The notes: generated by a model from the sequence alone, not told the origin. A stretch of DNA of 64,000 bases from Limonium bicolor (GCA_023374045.1 CM041779.1:273233258-273297257), one strand, 5' to 3'. Counted from the stretch's first letter, positions 21,275 to 33,084 are shown. Translations and numbers: made by a program.

Positions 21275-24200
21275 TGAAATACCCCGAACTTAAATATAGT
21301 GATTAAGATTATTCTAATACGTATTTAAGGGCCTAATAATGCCTAAGTAATTTTGGTAAGGAAAAATAAATCCAAAAGAGATAAATAAACGCTTAAAAAG
21401 TGAAAAACGCTAAATAAGCGTTAAATAACCATAAGAGGTATCTCGGTTAGCGTATTATATGGATTATAAAGGCTTAATAAGGCCTAAATAATATATGGGA
21501 ACAACTCCTAAAGAAAACGGATCCAAATAAGGTATTAAAACGCTAATAGAGCTTTAGCGCACGTTTTTCGAGAAAACCCGAAAACGTGATTTTAAGAGGT
21601 CAAATGAACCCGTAAAAATTATAAATCATTAAATAACAATAATTAAGCATTAATGGAAGCTAAATAACCAATAAAATTAAATAAACGAGAAAATTCCGGA
21701 AAACGGGCCGGTTAGTGAATAGTACCAAAACCGGGTAAAATAACGAGCGTTTTCTGTAAAAGATGAAAAACGCTCCAACTAGTAATACTGTAAGGGGGCC
21801 GGTTTTAATAGCTTAATAAGTCCCTCACACACATGTAACTAGCTAATTAAATAAGGAAAGTCAAAAGCAAGAAAAGATAAAAAAAAAGTACTTTATCCCT
21901 TCTCTCTCTCCTCACTCACTCATTTCTCTCTTCTCTCTCCCATTCTCTTCTTCCCCAGCCGATTCTCTCTCCTTCTCCCCTTGTGGCTGGCGATTTTTGA
22001 AGCTCTCAACAACAACAATGGCAACCTCTCTTCTTCTCCATGCTCTACCTCCATGTGAGCTCCAAATGTAAAAATAATTACATATTCTTACTCCCCTCAT
22101 CATCCTCTACACTTCTCTCTTTTCAAAATCCAAAAATGAGGAAGTTCATCTCCATGGGGTTTCCCCCTTCAAAGAGAAAATAGCACCAATGGGTAGCTTG
22201 GAGTCTCCTCTCTCCATCAAGGTAAAAATCTACATGAAAAACTCTTGTTTTCTCCACCTTCCTTTGTATTCGATTTTTACCCCTCTTGTAATGATCTATT
22301 TTTCTCTCTCTTTTGAGCACCAATTCAACTTTACAATGGTGGTGGAATCACCTTCTTGAACCAAGGGCTAAAACCCCTCCTAAAACACTCCAAAGGTAAA
22401 CCCTAAAATTAGTGTTCTAAACATCCCTATGAACTAGCATTAATTTAAGGGTTAGTATGTTAATTATACTTGTTTTGTGTGCTTTGGGTGATGGGAATGG
22501 AGTTTGGCAACTCCATTCCCCATATAGCCGATTTGTGCAAGAAAGAGAGGAAGAGGAGAATTGGAAAAGAAAGAAGGAAATTAAGGGCTTAAGGTAAGAG
22601 CTCCTTCTAAATGCTAAATTTTAAATGCATTAGAGTAATGGGAATGGGTAAAACAAATTAAAGAACCCAAAATATTGTATTAGTATTGTAGTTGTGGAAG
22701 TTTGAGAATTTGTGAGCAAGTATGTGAATTGTAGGCCTTGGAGCCAAATGTAATGTGTATGAGTATTAGTATTGTTGTTTGAGGAAGTATTGATGTATTG
22801 AGATTTTTTTGATTGCTGGTAGGACCCTTGTATGGGTGTGGCTAGAATAGGAATGATTTTGATGATAATGGATATGTGTGGATAAGTGAGAATTGTAGGT
22901 GAACTATGGCAAAATTTTGGTAGGAATTGTGCATTATTGGATGACTTGGTGAATGGGAGAACCAAGATGTGTATTGGAGTTAGTAGAGATGTTTAGTAAC
23001 TATGGAGTAGTAGTTGTGGTAAGAGAATGAAAGGATATAAAATCTGTAGCAAGTGGTGTTGGAATGTATTGGAGAAACTAGGGGAACTAGTGTGCAAGGT
23101 TTAGCAAAATGGGTGTTTGGACTTGGGTATAGATAGTGTAATTGCTTGGAAATGAATTGACATGGTGAGATGATGTACTTAGAATGCTAGGAGTGGCATT
23201 AGTTGAGGAAGTATTGGATGGTAGAATTGAGTTTAAAAATCTGTAGCATTTGAGGAAAAAAGTTGGCATAATTGCTGAAATGTAGTGAAGGAAAATTGTG
23301 TAAGTGGATTTGGAAATGAATAAGGGAGTTGGTGGATGAACTAAGGCAATCTTGAGGGTCTAAGTAGTGCTAAAACATGTGGGATTACATGTAGAAAGAT
23401 TGGGGGAAACAATGGGTAAAGAAAGAACTAAAAACAGATTTTTAAAACTGAAGTATTGGGCCGGACCGACCTTGGGACCGAACTTGCAAGGTCGGACGAG
23501 CCTTAAAATACAAAGACGGGAAGTCTACTGGAATGGACCGACCTTGGGGATCGGACTTGCAAGGTCGGTCGGCCTAAAATTTTCCCGTAATGTAACCTAC
23601 TGGAATGGACCGACCTTGGGACCGGACTTGTAAGGTCGGTCGGCCTAAAATTTTCCCGTTGTGTAACCCACTGGAATGGACCGACCTTGGGACCGGACTT
23701 GCAAGGTCGGTCGGGCCTGAATTTTTCCAGCGTATTAACTTACTGACTTCGACCGACCTTGGGTCCGACCCTGGGTAAGGTCGGTCGAGTAAAAAAAAAT
23801 TATGATTAAAGTTATCATATGTGTGTATATATATATGCCTATACACATATGTATATGTATAAGTAGTAGAACATCATTAATAGAATGAAATGGTAAGGAA
23901 GTACACATATGAGTAAGAAAACGAGTTAAGAAAGTAGTGAGTATAAGAACATTAAGTTAAACCGAAATAATGGGATAACGGGGTAAGTACGGAAGTAGAA
24001 ATTATGTATGCAATGTAATGCTTAGTATTAATTGAACCATTTGGCATGTAGTCATTGGTTCGAGAATAAGACTCGAGGAACAAGAGTGAACCAAAGGAAC
24101 GTGAGGACACCCGGCTAAGTAAATCCCGATGAAAGGTATGATTTCTTCATGCTCTGTATCCTAACCTGGTTACCCCGATTTATGTGCTTATTTGATCACC

Positions 24201-25603
24201 TAAATAAGATAAATGCATAAATCAGACTATATTGCACTTACTTGTGCTTGTTTTAGGTTGTTCTTGATATATTTGTCTTGAACACTAGTTTGTATAATTC
24301 ATGAAATGAATGGATGATGATGAGGTGTGTATGTACCTTGCAGTGTAGTTGTGTAATGTACTATATCTTGTATGTATGTGTATGGGAGTAATTGAATTAT
24401 TGTGTGCTTGGATGTGTGACTTTTACTAATTCCTAACTACCTAACTCCTAACGTAAGTATTGAGTAAATTGGAATGAGTAGAAGTCCGATATAGTTTCCG
24501 GCCACGCGTGAGGATGAGGAGACACAAGTGGTTGGATCCGATTCCTGGTTCTTAAGTTGGTCCACGGCCCAAACCCCTTAAATGGGTAGCATCTTGGATT
24601 ACTGAACCAAGTAAATCCCGGTGGTGGGATAGAGTAGTCTCCGGGCCGGAGGTCCCGACGACTTGACTTGAGTATGTAGTAAGTAAAGTAAAGTATTGTA
24701 TGAGTAATGGTCTTGGCTGGTGTGAGTCATTGACCCCGAGTAAAAGAGTAATCTCCACCCAATTAACCCGGGTGGACAAATGGAGCTAACAAGTATCGTG
24801 TATTGAGTAAGTATTGTGTATGCATTGTGTATGTGTATTTCGGAAGAAGGTAAGTAAGTATTGGTTGACTTGTATTGTCTTCCTTGTGTGTATTGTACCG
24901 TGCGTGTGTATGTATACCTTGTGTAGTATCGTAGTATGATGTATGAAGCATGTATGTATGTATGTACTTGTAAAATGAATTGCATGTATTCGACCAAGTG
25001 GTCGGCGTACCCTCGCTAGTACGCGGGGTATGCGGAAGTCATATGCAGCGAAAGCTGAGCCTCTAGGGGCAACATTTTTAGTGTGCAGGTACCCAAAGAG
25101 GACATGACCACCGCAAGAGACCGACAGCTAAGTTTGGATAGCTAGGGGTGAAACGTAGGTAGTAGTAAATTGTATAAGGCTTGTAGCCTTGTTTTAGAAG
25201 TGTACCAAGGGGTATACCTTGTACTTAGAAAGTATGTAGTTGTGAGGTATGGGTAGATGTAGACTCTTAATGAGTATGTAAGAACTTGGAAGAAGTATTG
25301 TATTTGTATCTGGAACTTAGTAAACTCGGTATGTATATTGTATTGTATGGTACTGTAATGGAGTATTGTGTTGAATGGGAAGTTGTAGTACTCGGTTGTA
25401 ATTGTAGTAAGGAATGTATTTGTGTAGCACTTGGATATTCCGGTCCATTAGACTGATGCTGTATGTAGTAGTAGCCTGTTAGTCACGTGGGTGGCTAACA
25501 GCATTGTATCACCCGCCGTTGTGTAAGTATGAATCCGCTGCGTGAGTATGGATGTGTAAGGAGATTGGACGGTAATGACAGTATTAGCGGTAGGGGTGTT
25601 ACA
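21275..25603 (+). repeat. 3' LTR of Tekay-2 (4.3 kb)
   Basis: Starts TGAAATACCCC after the polypurine tract and ends GGGGTGTTACA. It includes a CT-rich tract (21896-21976), a hairpin minisatellite (23455-23795), a (GTAT)n run near 24951, the conserved LTR hairpin at 25481-25496 (107 nt from the end, AGTCAC/GTGGCT) and a CCGCTGC box near 25536. No gene was recognised in it. Confidence 0.85.
23455..23795. repeat. Hairpin minisatellite, about five units of ~71 bp
   Basis: Each unit contains CCGACCTTG, about 11-13 bases, CAAGGTCGG, so it is a stem of nine base pairs. The three central units are nearly identical and add an AT-rich 'taaaattttcccg' linker. The first and last are more diverged. The block is GC-rich inside an AT-rich LTR. 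Confidence 0.85.
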
Positions 25604-26049
25604 AACCTAAAGGGTCTAGGATCATATTCTACCATATTCAGTTTTGCTGAGCCTATACAGTAACCCATTATAGGGACATGATCGAGTTGTGAAGCTGGAG
25701 TACAGGACTTTTGGGTAGTCAACGTTTTTTTTAGATTATCGCACTTCTTGGACTTTGGTCTGTATTATATACGAAGGTTATAAATAATGAGGATGGTTTA
25801 GATGCTCACCTGTCTTTGTATTCGGATTTCAGATTCAGTTATGTATATGACGGTAGTGGATAATCTCGAATCATCACAGTGGTTATATGTTTAGTCATTG
25901 TGGTAAGTAGTCGCTTCTTTACTCACATGGGTGAGTCATGACGTGTAGCACCCGAGTGAGGACAATTGTACTTTATTTTCTGCTGCAACACATTTTTTAA
26001 TTATGCTACGATTGTTAATTAATACGAGGTTACAGAGAGGGGTGTTACA
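25604..26049 (+). repeat. 3' tail of another Tekay-type LTR
   Basis: Ends GAGGGGTGTTACA and aligns loosely but collinearly with 6530-6973 of the Tekay-1 LTR. It has the conserved hairpin at 25921-25936 (ACTCAC-ATGG-GTGAGT, 113 nt from the end) and a CTGCTGC box near 25980. It could be the remains of the Tekay-1 3' LTR; this is inference. Confidence 0.65.
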
Positions 26050-26092
26050 TAATTCATAATTGGATATCTAGGGGCCGTCTCCCTTTTACATT

Positions 26093-26297
26093 ATTAATCA
26101 AGGATTAATCATCCACAAACATTCATAAAGGGTTACCCATCCATAGTCATTCATTAAGGAATACTCATCCACAATCACTTATCAATGATTAACCATCCAT
26201 AATTATTAATCAACAATCACTCATCAAGAATTAACCATCCACAATTATTCATTAAGGATTACTCATCCATAATCATTCATAAAGGCTTAATCATTCT
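26093..26297. repeat. 28-bp degenerate tandem repeat, about 7.3 units
   Basis: Units start at 26093, 26121, 26149, 26177, 26219, 26247 and 26275, with one half unit at 26205-26218. The consensus resembles ATTCATTAAGGATTA followed by CTCATCCATAATC. AT-rich, with no coding potential. Confidence 0.85.
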
Positions 26298-27387
26298 ACA
26301 TAAAAGGCATTGAATCAATTATGACATATGTAAAAGAAAAATAACTTAAAAGGGTAGTGAAAGTACTTTGAACCTAGAAAAGTTATATAACAAGCCCCTG
26401 AACCTGAACTGTTACCTTCCCTAGTTAATCGTAGGTTAGAATTAGGTGGTGAATCTTAATAGGTTTCAGTGGGCTTAACCCTAGTTTAATGATTATTATA
26501 TATAACATAGTTATTAAGCTTAGGTTATAAGTGGACCAAGAACCTGAATGGATCACAATCAACTTGATCAATATAGGATAAGGTTCAAAAATCTGGGCTC
26601 ACACCAACTTTTCGCCAACCAGAATCTAGCACATTTTCTGAGCGTATAAAGCTTCGAAAGCTTCTTGAAAAGTCAATATGGTAGGCAATTGTAGCACTCC
26701 ACTTGGCTTGCTGCGATGACGGTGATTTATGGTTAACCGATTTAGATTGTCCATCGGTTGTCCTTAGTGGTGTGAGAGTTAGTTACATTGGCGCACATCT
26801 CGATACTGAGGGGGGAACCCTTTCATGCTTTCTGAACTTGACCGAGCTGCAACTGAGGTCGACTGTAAGTTGGCTATGAGGCCAGTTCATTTCTTGCTCT
26901 AGATTTAAGTCTGATGGCCTTGATTTTTCACCTTTTCAGCTAAAATATAGATAAATTATGAACAATGGTAGATTTAGTAAATTGGAAGAATTTAATGGTC
27001 ATAATAATGAGTTCATACCATAAAATGGGGAATAAATGGGTTTAAATCACCATTTTAGGATCACTTGTCAATGACAAGAGTAAATATTTGTTACACTCAT
27101 AAATAAACAATGATATATTTAAACATAAGAAAATATATTGTAAAATATAAAAATTTCATAAATGGGTAATGTTATTTTGCATAAAATAAATTTAAACTCA
27201 AAGTACTTAAAGGCCAAACAAAAAGAATAAAAAAAAGTATAAACCAATTCCATTTGATACCAACATACAAATATGGAATTATTTGTTTTAGAAGGAATTT
27301 AATTTCTCTTAATAAAACATGTCATAAAATAAATTTAATTGACATTAACGTTGTAAGTGTAAGTCGATGCTTTATGATTATTTGTTA
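26298..27387. other. AT-rich intergenic stretch, no feature recognised
   Basis: No open frame with recognisable protein, no LTR ends and no clear repeat were seen. It separates the retroelement cluster from the host gene. Confidence 0.4.
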
Positions 27388-27617
27388 CTCCCTCCGTTCA
27401 TTAATATCTGTCGTTTTAGGATGTGATTCTTGTTCAAAAATATCTGTCATTCTAGCTTTTTGACACACTTCTTTCCACTTTTACCCCTACTATTCAATAT
27501 AAAAGTAATTATTATCTAAATGGAAAAGTAAAAAGTAGGGGCACATGCGTCATTGTCCTACTTTTCTTAATAAGTGTGCAAGTTTCTAAAATGACAGTTA
27601 TTGTTGAACGGAGGGAG
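27388..27617. mobile_element. Stowaway-like MITE (Tc1/mariner type), 230 bp
   Basis: The terminal inverted repeats CTCCCTCCGTTC and GAACGGAGGGAG are the Stowaway termini, and TA lies on both sides (27386-27387, 27618-27619) as the expected target duplication. No transposase is encoded. Its right end is about 345 bp upstream of the presumed start codon of the IRX10-like gene, so it is in the promoter or 5' leader zone. Confidence 0.9.
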
Positions 27618-27961
27618 TACAATTTTTCAATTTGTTTCTTGTGCAAACAACATTCTATGTCGACATTAGAAATAAAAATTGAGGGCCGCGCGGAAGACTA
27701 AAAAAACCGGGAGGCGGAAAGAAAGCAAGAGTGTCAGGTTAAAGGTCGATTTCCCAGCTGAAGATGGAGTTGACTGGCCTTCGACGGAGGCGGGATGGGT
27801 GATTAGCCTGAAGGGAAGGAGAAAGCTTACTATTCTTAATCAATCAGCTTGGATTAACGCAGCATTCCGAACTATTCGATTGAAATCCAGTTTCTTCCAA
27901 TTAGCATTATTTCTGCTCCTGATTTGTTCCGTTCCTGTTTGTCATTCAAGTTTTATCGAAC
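27618..27961 (+). promoter_or_regulatory. Upstream region and 5' leader of the IRX10-like gene
   Basis: Between the MITE and the start codon lies a GC-richer stretch. No clear TATA box was found; the transcription start cannot be set from sequence. An overlapping open frame (27679-28056) reads through the first exon in another frame and is not considered a gene. Confidence 0.35.
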
Positions 27962-30261
27962 ATGGTGGTTGGTTGTTCGTGGTGGTCGGCTGTGCTAATC
28001 GCTGTTTTGGCTTCTTTGATCGACGCCGAGCAACTTGCGCAGCCATATCAGACTGAGCGGATTTCAGGTTTCTTCTTCTACGTCTTGCGTTCTGGTTTCT
28101 ATTATGGTTTCATTTCCTAAAGCGAGTATTTATGTAGATCTCTCGTTTAACTTTGTAGATTGCTATATCCGTGCTTGAAATGCTAGGATTTGACTATAAA
28201 ATCGAAGCTTAGGTCATTTCTTGAGGAGATTCTTGGAACTACGAATATCACCTATCAGTAGCGTTTGAAAATAATGTTGATAGTTCACTATCCACTCTTT
28301 CAATCGATCTTTTCTTTAAACGTTTTTTCTTTAGCCCCTCCAACTCCCTGTTATCATAGAGCTATTTTCTGTAATCAATATTTTTTCGTATTTATTAGCC
28401 AGATGAAGATACTTTGGAGCTTCTGCAATTTCATTTGCACAGATGTTTCTGCTCAGCTTAGCTTTTGCAGGGTAACATCTGGATCTTTGTGAAATAGAGG
28501 CAAATTCGCAGGTGATTGTTCGCTGTTTATAAGAGTGGGTGAAGGAAGGGTACTTGAGCTTCTGACAACTGAGTTTCTAACTATATCTAGGGAAAGAATA
28601 ATGGGGAATCTTGAACATGCTGCCGACTCTTCAGCTTGGTTTGATCAAATTTAGGGCGAGAAGTGAACTAGAAAGAACCAGTTCAACCAAACGAAAATAG
28701 TTGATGCGCTGTTACTTTGTTAGAAATTAGGTAGTTGTCATTCCCTTTCTGTTTTATCCAGATGAGAAGATGCGAGATAATATCCTTATGATCTGTTTGC
28801 CTTGGACTGTGAATAGAGTTTCCTTCAGGTTACATCTACTATGGAGTAATAGGTGTTTGTGTCCCCTATTTCAGGAAGTGCTGGTGATGTGATTGAAGAT
28901 AATCCTGTTGGAAGGTTAAAGGTTTTTGTGTATGAGCTTCCAAGCAAATACAACAGAAAGATATTACAGAAAGATCCGAGATGTCTTACTCACATGTTTG
29001 CGGCAGAGATATACATGCACAGGTTTCTGTTATCAAGTCCAGTTCGAACTTTAAATCCTGAGGAAGCGGATTGGTTCTATACACCAGTGTACACAACTTG
29101 TGATTTGACACCAAATGGGCTTCCTTGCCTTTCAAGTCGCCTAGAATGATGAGAAGTGCAATACAACTAATTTCTTCGAATTGGCCGTATTGGAACCGCA
29201 CTGAAGGAGCAGATCATTTTTTTGTGGTACCTCATGATTTTGGGGCCTGTTTTCATTACCAAGTAAGAAAACAAATGGTTCATCCAAAGTAATATTTTTC
29301 ATCAACTTTATGTTTACATATTCTTACCAAGTCTTTGACCATTACGCCATTCAAAATATACAAGGAAGAGAAAGCAATAGAGAGAGGAATCCTTCCCTTG
29401 CTCCAGCGTGCCTCTTTGGTGCAGACTTTTGGGCAAAAAAATCATGTGTGCTTAAAGGAAGGATCCATAACAATTCCTCCGTATGCTCCCCCTCAAAAGA
29501 TGCAGTCCCACTTAATACCACCAGACATTCCTCGCTCTATCTTTGTATACTTCCGAGGGCTGTTTTACGATGTAGGGAATGACCCTGAAGGTGGTTACTA
29601 TGCAAGGTAATAAAATTTAGATAAATTATACTCTTTTTTATCTCTTCCACTTGTTGATGTATTCTTGTGTTAGATAAGATATAGTTTTAGTAGTCTATAT
29701 TTTCTTAGTTTAAGATTATAATTAATGTTTTGAAACTCACTTAACAGGGGTGCTCGTGCTGCTGTGTGGGAGAACTTCAAAGATAATCCGCTTTTTGACA
29801 TCTCAACTGAGCACCCAACAACTTATTACGAAGACATGCAGCGGGCTGTGTTTTGTTTGTGCCCACTTGGGTGGGCTCCGTGGAGCCCTCGGTTGGTAGA
29901 GGCAGTCATATTTGGGTGCATTCCTGTGATTATAGCAGATGAAATTGTGCTGCCGTTTGCGGATGCAATTCCATGGGAAGACATTGGGGTTTTGTTTGAG
30001 GAGAAGGATGTTCCTGATTTAGATACCATTCTGACTTCAATTCCGCCAGAGGTTATACTCAGGAAGCAGAGACTGTTAGCAAACCCATCCATGAAGCAAG
30101 CAATGTTGTTTCCTCAACCAGTTCAACCTGGTGACGCTTTTCATCAAAATCTCAACGGTCTTGCCCGTAAGTTACCGCATGATAGGAGTGTGTACTTGAG
30201 ATCAGGGCAGAAGATCCTTAACTGGACTGCTGGTCCTGTGGGTGATCTCAAACCATGGTAG
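27962..30261 (+). CDS. IRX10L: Xylan beta-1,4-xylosyltransferase IRX10/IRX10-like (GT47 exostosin family), four exons, one frameshift
   Basis: Exons 27962-28067, 28875-29262, 29365-29606 and 29748-30261, with GT-AG introns of 807, 102 and 141 nt, give about 416 residues; Arabidopsis IRX10/IRX10L have about 412-415. Exon 1 starts with a hydrophobic signal-peptide-like stretch (AVLIAVLASLIDA), then ERIS joins GSAGDV across intron 1. Exostosin-family blocks follow: LKVFVYELPSKYN, RCLTHMFAAEIYMHRFLL, FFVVPHDFGACFHYQ, SIFVYFRGLFYDV, CLCPLGWAPWSPRLVEA and NWTAGPVGDLKPW at the end. Family members act in the Golgi and, with IRX9 and IRX14, extend the xylan backbone of the secondary wall. One T is missing at 29125-29126 compared with the family, so the frame is lost after GLP; the rest of the gene is intact, which suggests a read error. 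The residues look closer to IRX10L than IRX10. Confidence 0.92.
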
Positions 30262-31168
30262 CTGGGTTGACTGGCGACATACATGGTCTTGGACTACCAT
30301 TTTTCTTATATTAGGATGGCTCGCGTGAGTATTGTGGCCGTATGTATGCTTTGTATCGGTCTGATGCTCTGCATTGATCATCTCGGAAAGTGTACAATCA
30401 TTGCGTTGCTAATGGCCAATCATCATTACCTTGGATATATCTGCTTGTTTCCTCTCTTTTTTTCTTTTTTGTTCTCTAAATAGAACTGTGCGGTTGAGTT
30501 ATGTTGTTCAAGCTCTGCTATACAGCTTTGGAAAATGGTTGATTTTTTTAATTCTAATTAGCTGGCATGAACCTTTATTTTTCTTTATGTTACTATATTT
30601 TTTTGATAATTCATAAAATACAAGAAAAAACAAGTTATATAATGTCACTAACTATTGACCAGAAAAAAAAAAGTAAGGGAAAAATCATGAAATACCACTA
30701 AATAAATAAAGACATAAAATGTTACTATATTTTTGCAAAAATGCATGAAATGTCACTTCATGTTGACGTATGTTAATTTCTGCTAAATGGTCAAAAAATG
30801 GTCATTTAACCCTCAAATGACTGGGTTATTGTTCAAGGGTTACATTTGGACTTCAAGTGAAAAAAAAAAATCATGAAATGTCATTTGGCAAAGTTCATAA
30901 AAAAAACCTATAGAAAAAAAAGCTATTTTATGCTTCTAACGATTAGTTATGCATTCATATGCTTTTTTGTGCTATAAGATTATCAGCTTATACAATGACC
31001 ATTTATTAGCTCTACTCAACATAGCACATTGGTGATGTATCCCCCAATTACACAATCACCATCGATGAAAATTTCAAAACAATACATTGCAAGTGTAGAG
31101 TTCATGTTGCTCTTAATGTCTCACGCAACCAGAAATCTGCGGGATGGACTTACTACAATTGCTAGAGC
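30262..31168. other. 3' flank of the IRX10-like gene, no feature recognised
   Basis: Presumed 3' untranslated region, then AT-rich intergenic DNA. A 'catgaaatgtcac'-like motif recurs between about 30680 and 30890. No open frame looks real and no polyadenylation signal stands out. Confidence 0.4.
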
Positions 31169-31173
31169 CATGG

Positions 31174-31479
31174 ATTCTTCCAATGGTTGGAACCGGTTAT
31201 GGTAAATCGGTATTGTAAAGAAAATGGATAGTGGACCAAACATTATAGTCTGCAACAAATGCGTTTTTCCGATTTTAGTTTCAAAAAAAGCCATGAAAAG
31301 GATAAAGGAATGGATAGTGGGGCATATATATGACTATTTTTTTAGACGGACTATGATAAAGAACAATTCTTGTGATGGAGAATTATTGTGTAGGAGTTGT
31401 GTGTAAAGCTATCACAACTTCGGAAGTTATGCGAGGATCATACCGATCTACCATAACTGGTGTCCACCATTGGAAGAAT
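31174..31479. repeat. Inverted repeat with ~39 bp arms (possible fold-back or MITE remnant)
   Basis: 31174-31212 (starting ATTCTTCCAATGG) is the near-exact complement of 31441-31479 (ending CCATTGGAAGAAT), with a handful of mismatches and a 228-base spacer. No transposase or clear target duplication was found. Confidence 0.65.
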
Positions 31480-31484
31480 CTATG

Positions 31485-31640
31485 TGTAACACCTCAACTG
31501 ATAATCTAAACGTGTTAACATCTAATCAACTGTACCAACGTCCAATAAACTGCAGTAGAATTAACAATACAATAACCGGTGTTACCGCCATCAGTCACCC
31601 ATGTGACTGACAAGGCCTTCCCAATTTACAAGTCACTTGA
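31485..31640 (-). repeat. Fragment of a Tekay-type LTR (U5 end)
   Basis: Starts TGTAACACCTCAAC and aligns with the first ~130 bases of the LTR at 33393, including the CTGCAGTAGAA box and the conserved hairpin AGTCAC-CCAT-GTGACT at 31593-31608, 108 nt from the terminus. Similarity fades after about 31640. Confidence 0.6.
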
Positions 31641-32000
31641 TCAATGACGAGTTTTTGAGGGCAAACAAACCCTAAAGAACATTGTTGGACGTTGCTAGAG
31701 TTGCTTGATAAACCTTTAGACATGCCGGTCAATTTTAGCCTTTCGGTCCATTTATGGATGAGAATCGTGTTAAGGTTCTACATGGTCAACAAATGTTTGT
31801 CTTAATGGTTACAACCCAAGGATTGACCCAGCAAAGTGTTTGTCGTAGGTTCTTGCCTTATCGTCGCTGACAAAGTCGAAACCAAAGGCGTTTCCGAAGT
31901 TGCTGGTGAGTCCTCAGACTCCAAGTGTAATCATGCGTTTGGTAGTTTTAACAATTTTGGGTGGTTGAGAGATGACTATGGTGTTGACCTATTGGCAGTG
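31641..32000. other. Unassigned stretch before the copia LTR
   Basis: No gene, no repeat structure and no recognisable LTR sequence. It may be an old extension of the LTR fragment on its left. Confidence 0.3.
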
Positions 32001-33084
32001 TGTTAAGTCAAGATCCTTTAATTTTTATGATAGCAAACCTGTGTTGTTTATCTAATATGTTCGTTGAGCTTATAAATCAGATAAACAGATAGAGGAGTGG
32101 CTTAGCACGCAAGGCTGCAAGCTCACTCCGTTCATGACATGTCCCCATCCAGTCGGGCACCTGTTGGGAGAGCTCCGATGCACTTCTAGTACACACGAGA
32201 AGTCAAATATTACACAACCATCTCTCATGCATCATACGCGGTAGAAGGAGAAAAGACATCAAGTGTGCCGACAAACTCATGCACACTCATGCATCCACAC
32301 AAGCAACTAGCTCACACGACAAAAGTCTTGCTCATTAATGAGCAAGACAACGAGACAAGGCCAGAGCTATTAAGAGGCAATCATTACACAACATTAAATA
32401 AAGCCTGGGAAAGCATTAATGAGCATTAATGAGGAAAATAAGATCAGGCAAGTGGAGAGTGCAAGTGGTGACCGACCACCTGAGTACACACCTCCAATGT
32501 CTCCAACCACAGAGCAACATATGTCCTGATGGTTCCAGAGCAAGTTGAAGATCAGCCTATATTTGAGCTTGGCTATTCTACTGAGGATAAAGAAGCAAAC
32601 GAATCCTAGAGTCTAGGAGATCATGGGTCGTTTGTTACAAGTCTAAACAAGCATGTATAAATACGATGTATAACGTCTTATGCAAAACACCTTGGTCATA
32701 CAAAAAGAAGAGAGATAGTTAGAGCAAGTGTAAATCAGACTGAGTGTGTGTAAGTAATAGGAAGTTTGGTGAGCTAGGTAGGACTAGGTCTGTGAGTTAA
32801 TATTGTGTGTATTTGGTAGACTGATTAGTCAGGGAATAGTTGGGGACCCATAGGCCTGCTGTTAGAAGAGGGTAGAGAACTTAGGGATAAAGTCCTAAAC
32901 TGTCCGGAAGTTCGTAGATAGGGCGGAGGGAGATTGAGTGAATTTTTTGTGTGTAAATTCTCAATCAAAAGGAGTTTCCAGTTTGAGTTTATCAAGTACT
33001 ATCCAAAAATATCAAGTAATTCACATAGAATAAAGAGGCATCCACGATCGGTCGAGGACGTATCAGGAGCACTAGCCAGTTTCA
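32001..33084 (+). repeat. 5' LTR of the Ty1/copia element
   Basis: Starts TGTTAAGTCAAGATC and ends CAGTTTCA, 1084 bp, followed by a tRNA-Met primer-binding site. It is homologous to the solo LTR at 8426-9553. A perfect 24-bp palindrome sits at 32325-32348. Confidence 0.85.
32325..32348. repeat. Perfect 24-bp palindrome in the copia LTR
   Basis: Twelve bases, GTCTTGCTCATT, followed directly by their reverse complement. The related solo LTR shows only a degenerate version. Confidence 0.8.

Larger units (their letters stand above)
20427..25603 (+). mobile_element. 3' end of a second Tekay-type element (Tekay-2): 3' non-coding region and 3' LTR
   Basis: The stretch 20427-21261 has no clear gene. 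It matches in size and position the region between the pol stop and the polypurine tract of Tekay elements (about 0.5 kb in the minus-strand copy) and ends in 'ttgaggacaaagttcttaag', a box typical just before their 3' LTR. A polypurine tract and a full 4.3 kb LTR follow. The 5' part is missing; the left junction is the broken Athila-like LTR. Confidence 0.75.

Noticed and set aside
21912..23269. Several open frames of 60-111 residues in the Tekay-2 LTR
   Set aside because: Low-complexity, AT-rich frames in an LTR with no domain and no matching frame in the other Tekay LTRs.
22312..25722. A possible env or additional gene in the Tekay-2 LTR
   Set aside because: No signal peptide, membrane segment or long frame; it is bounded by exact LTR ends.
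26093..26297. CRISPR-like direct repeats (28-bp period)
   Set aside because: Repeats are contiguous with no unique spacers, are degenerate, and the DNA is plant nuclear.
27679..28056. 125-residue open frame overlapping the first exon of the IRX10-like gene
   Set aside because: It is in another frame than the signal peptide exon, has no recognisable domain, and the exon 1 frame is proven by the join to the conserved GSAGDV segment.
29826..30092. Antisense open frame across exon 4 of the IRX10-like gene
   Set aside because: Shadow of a conserved coding exon.
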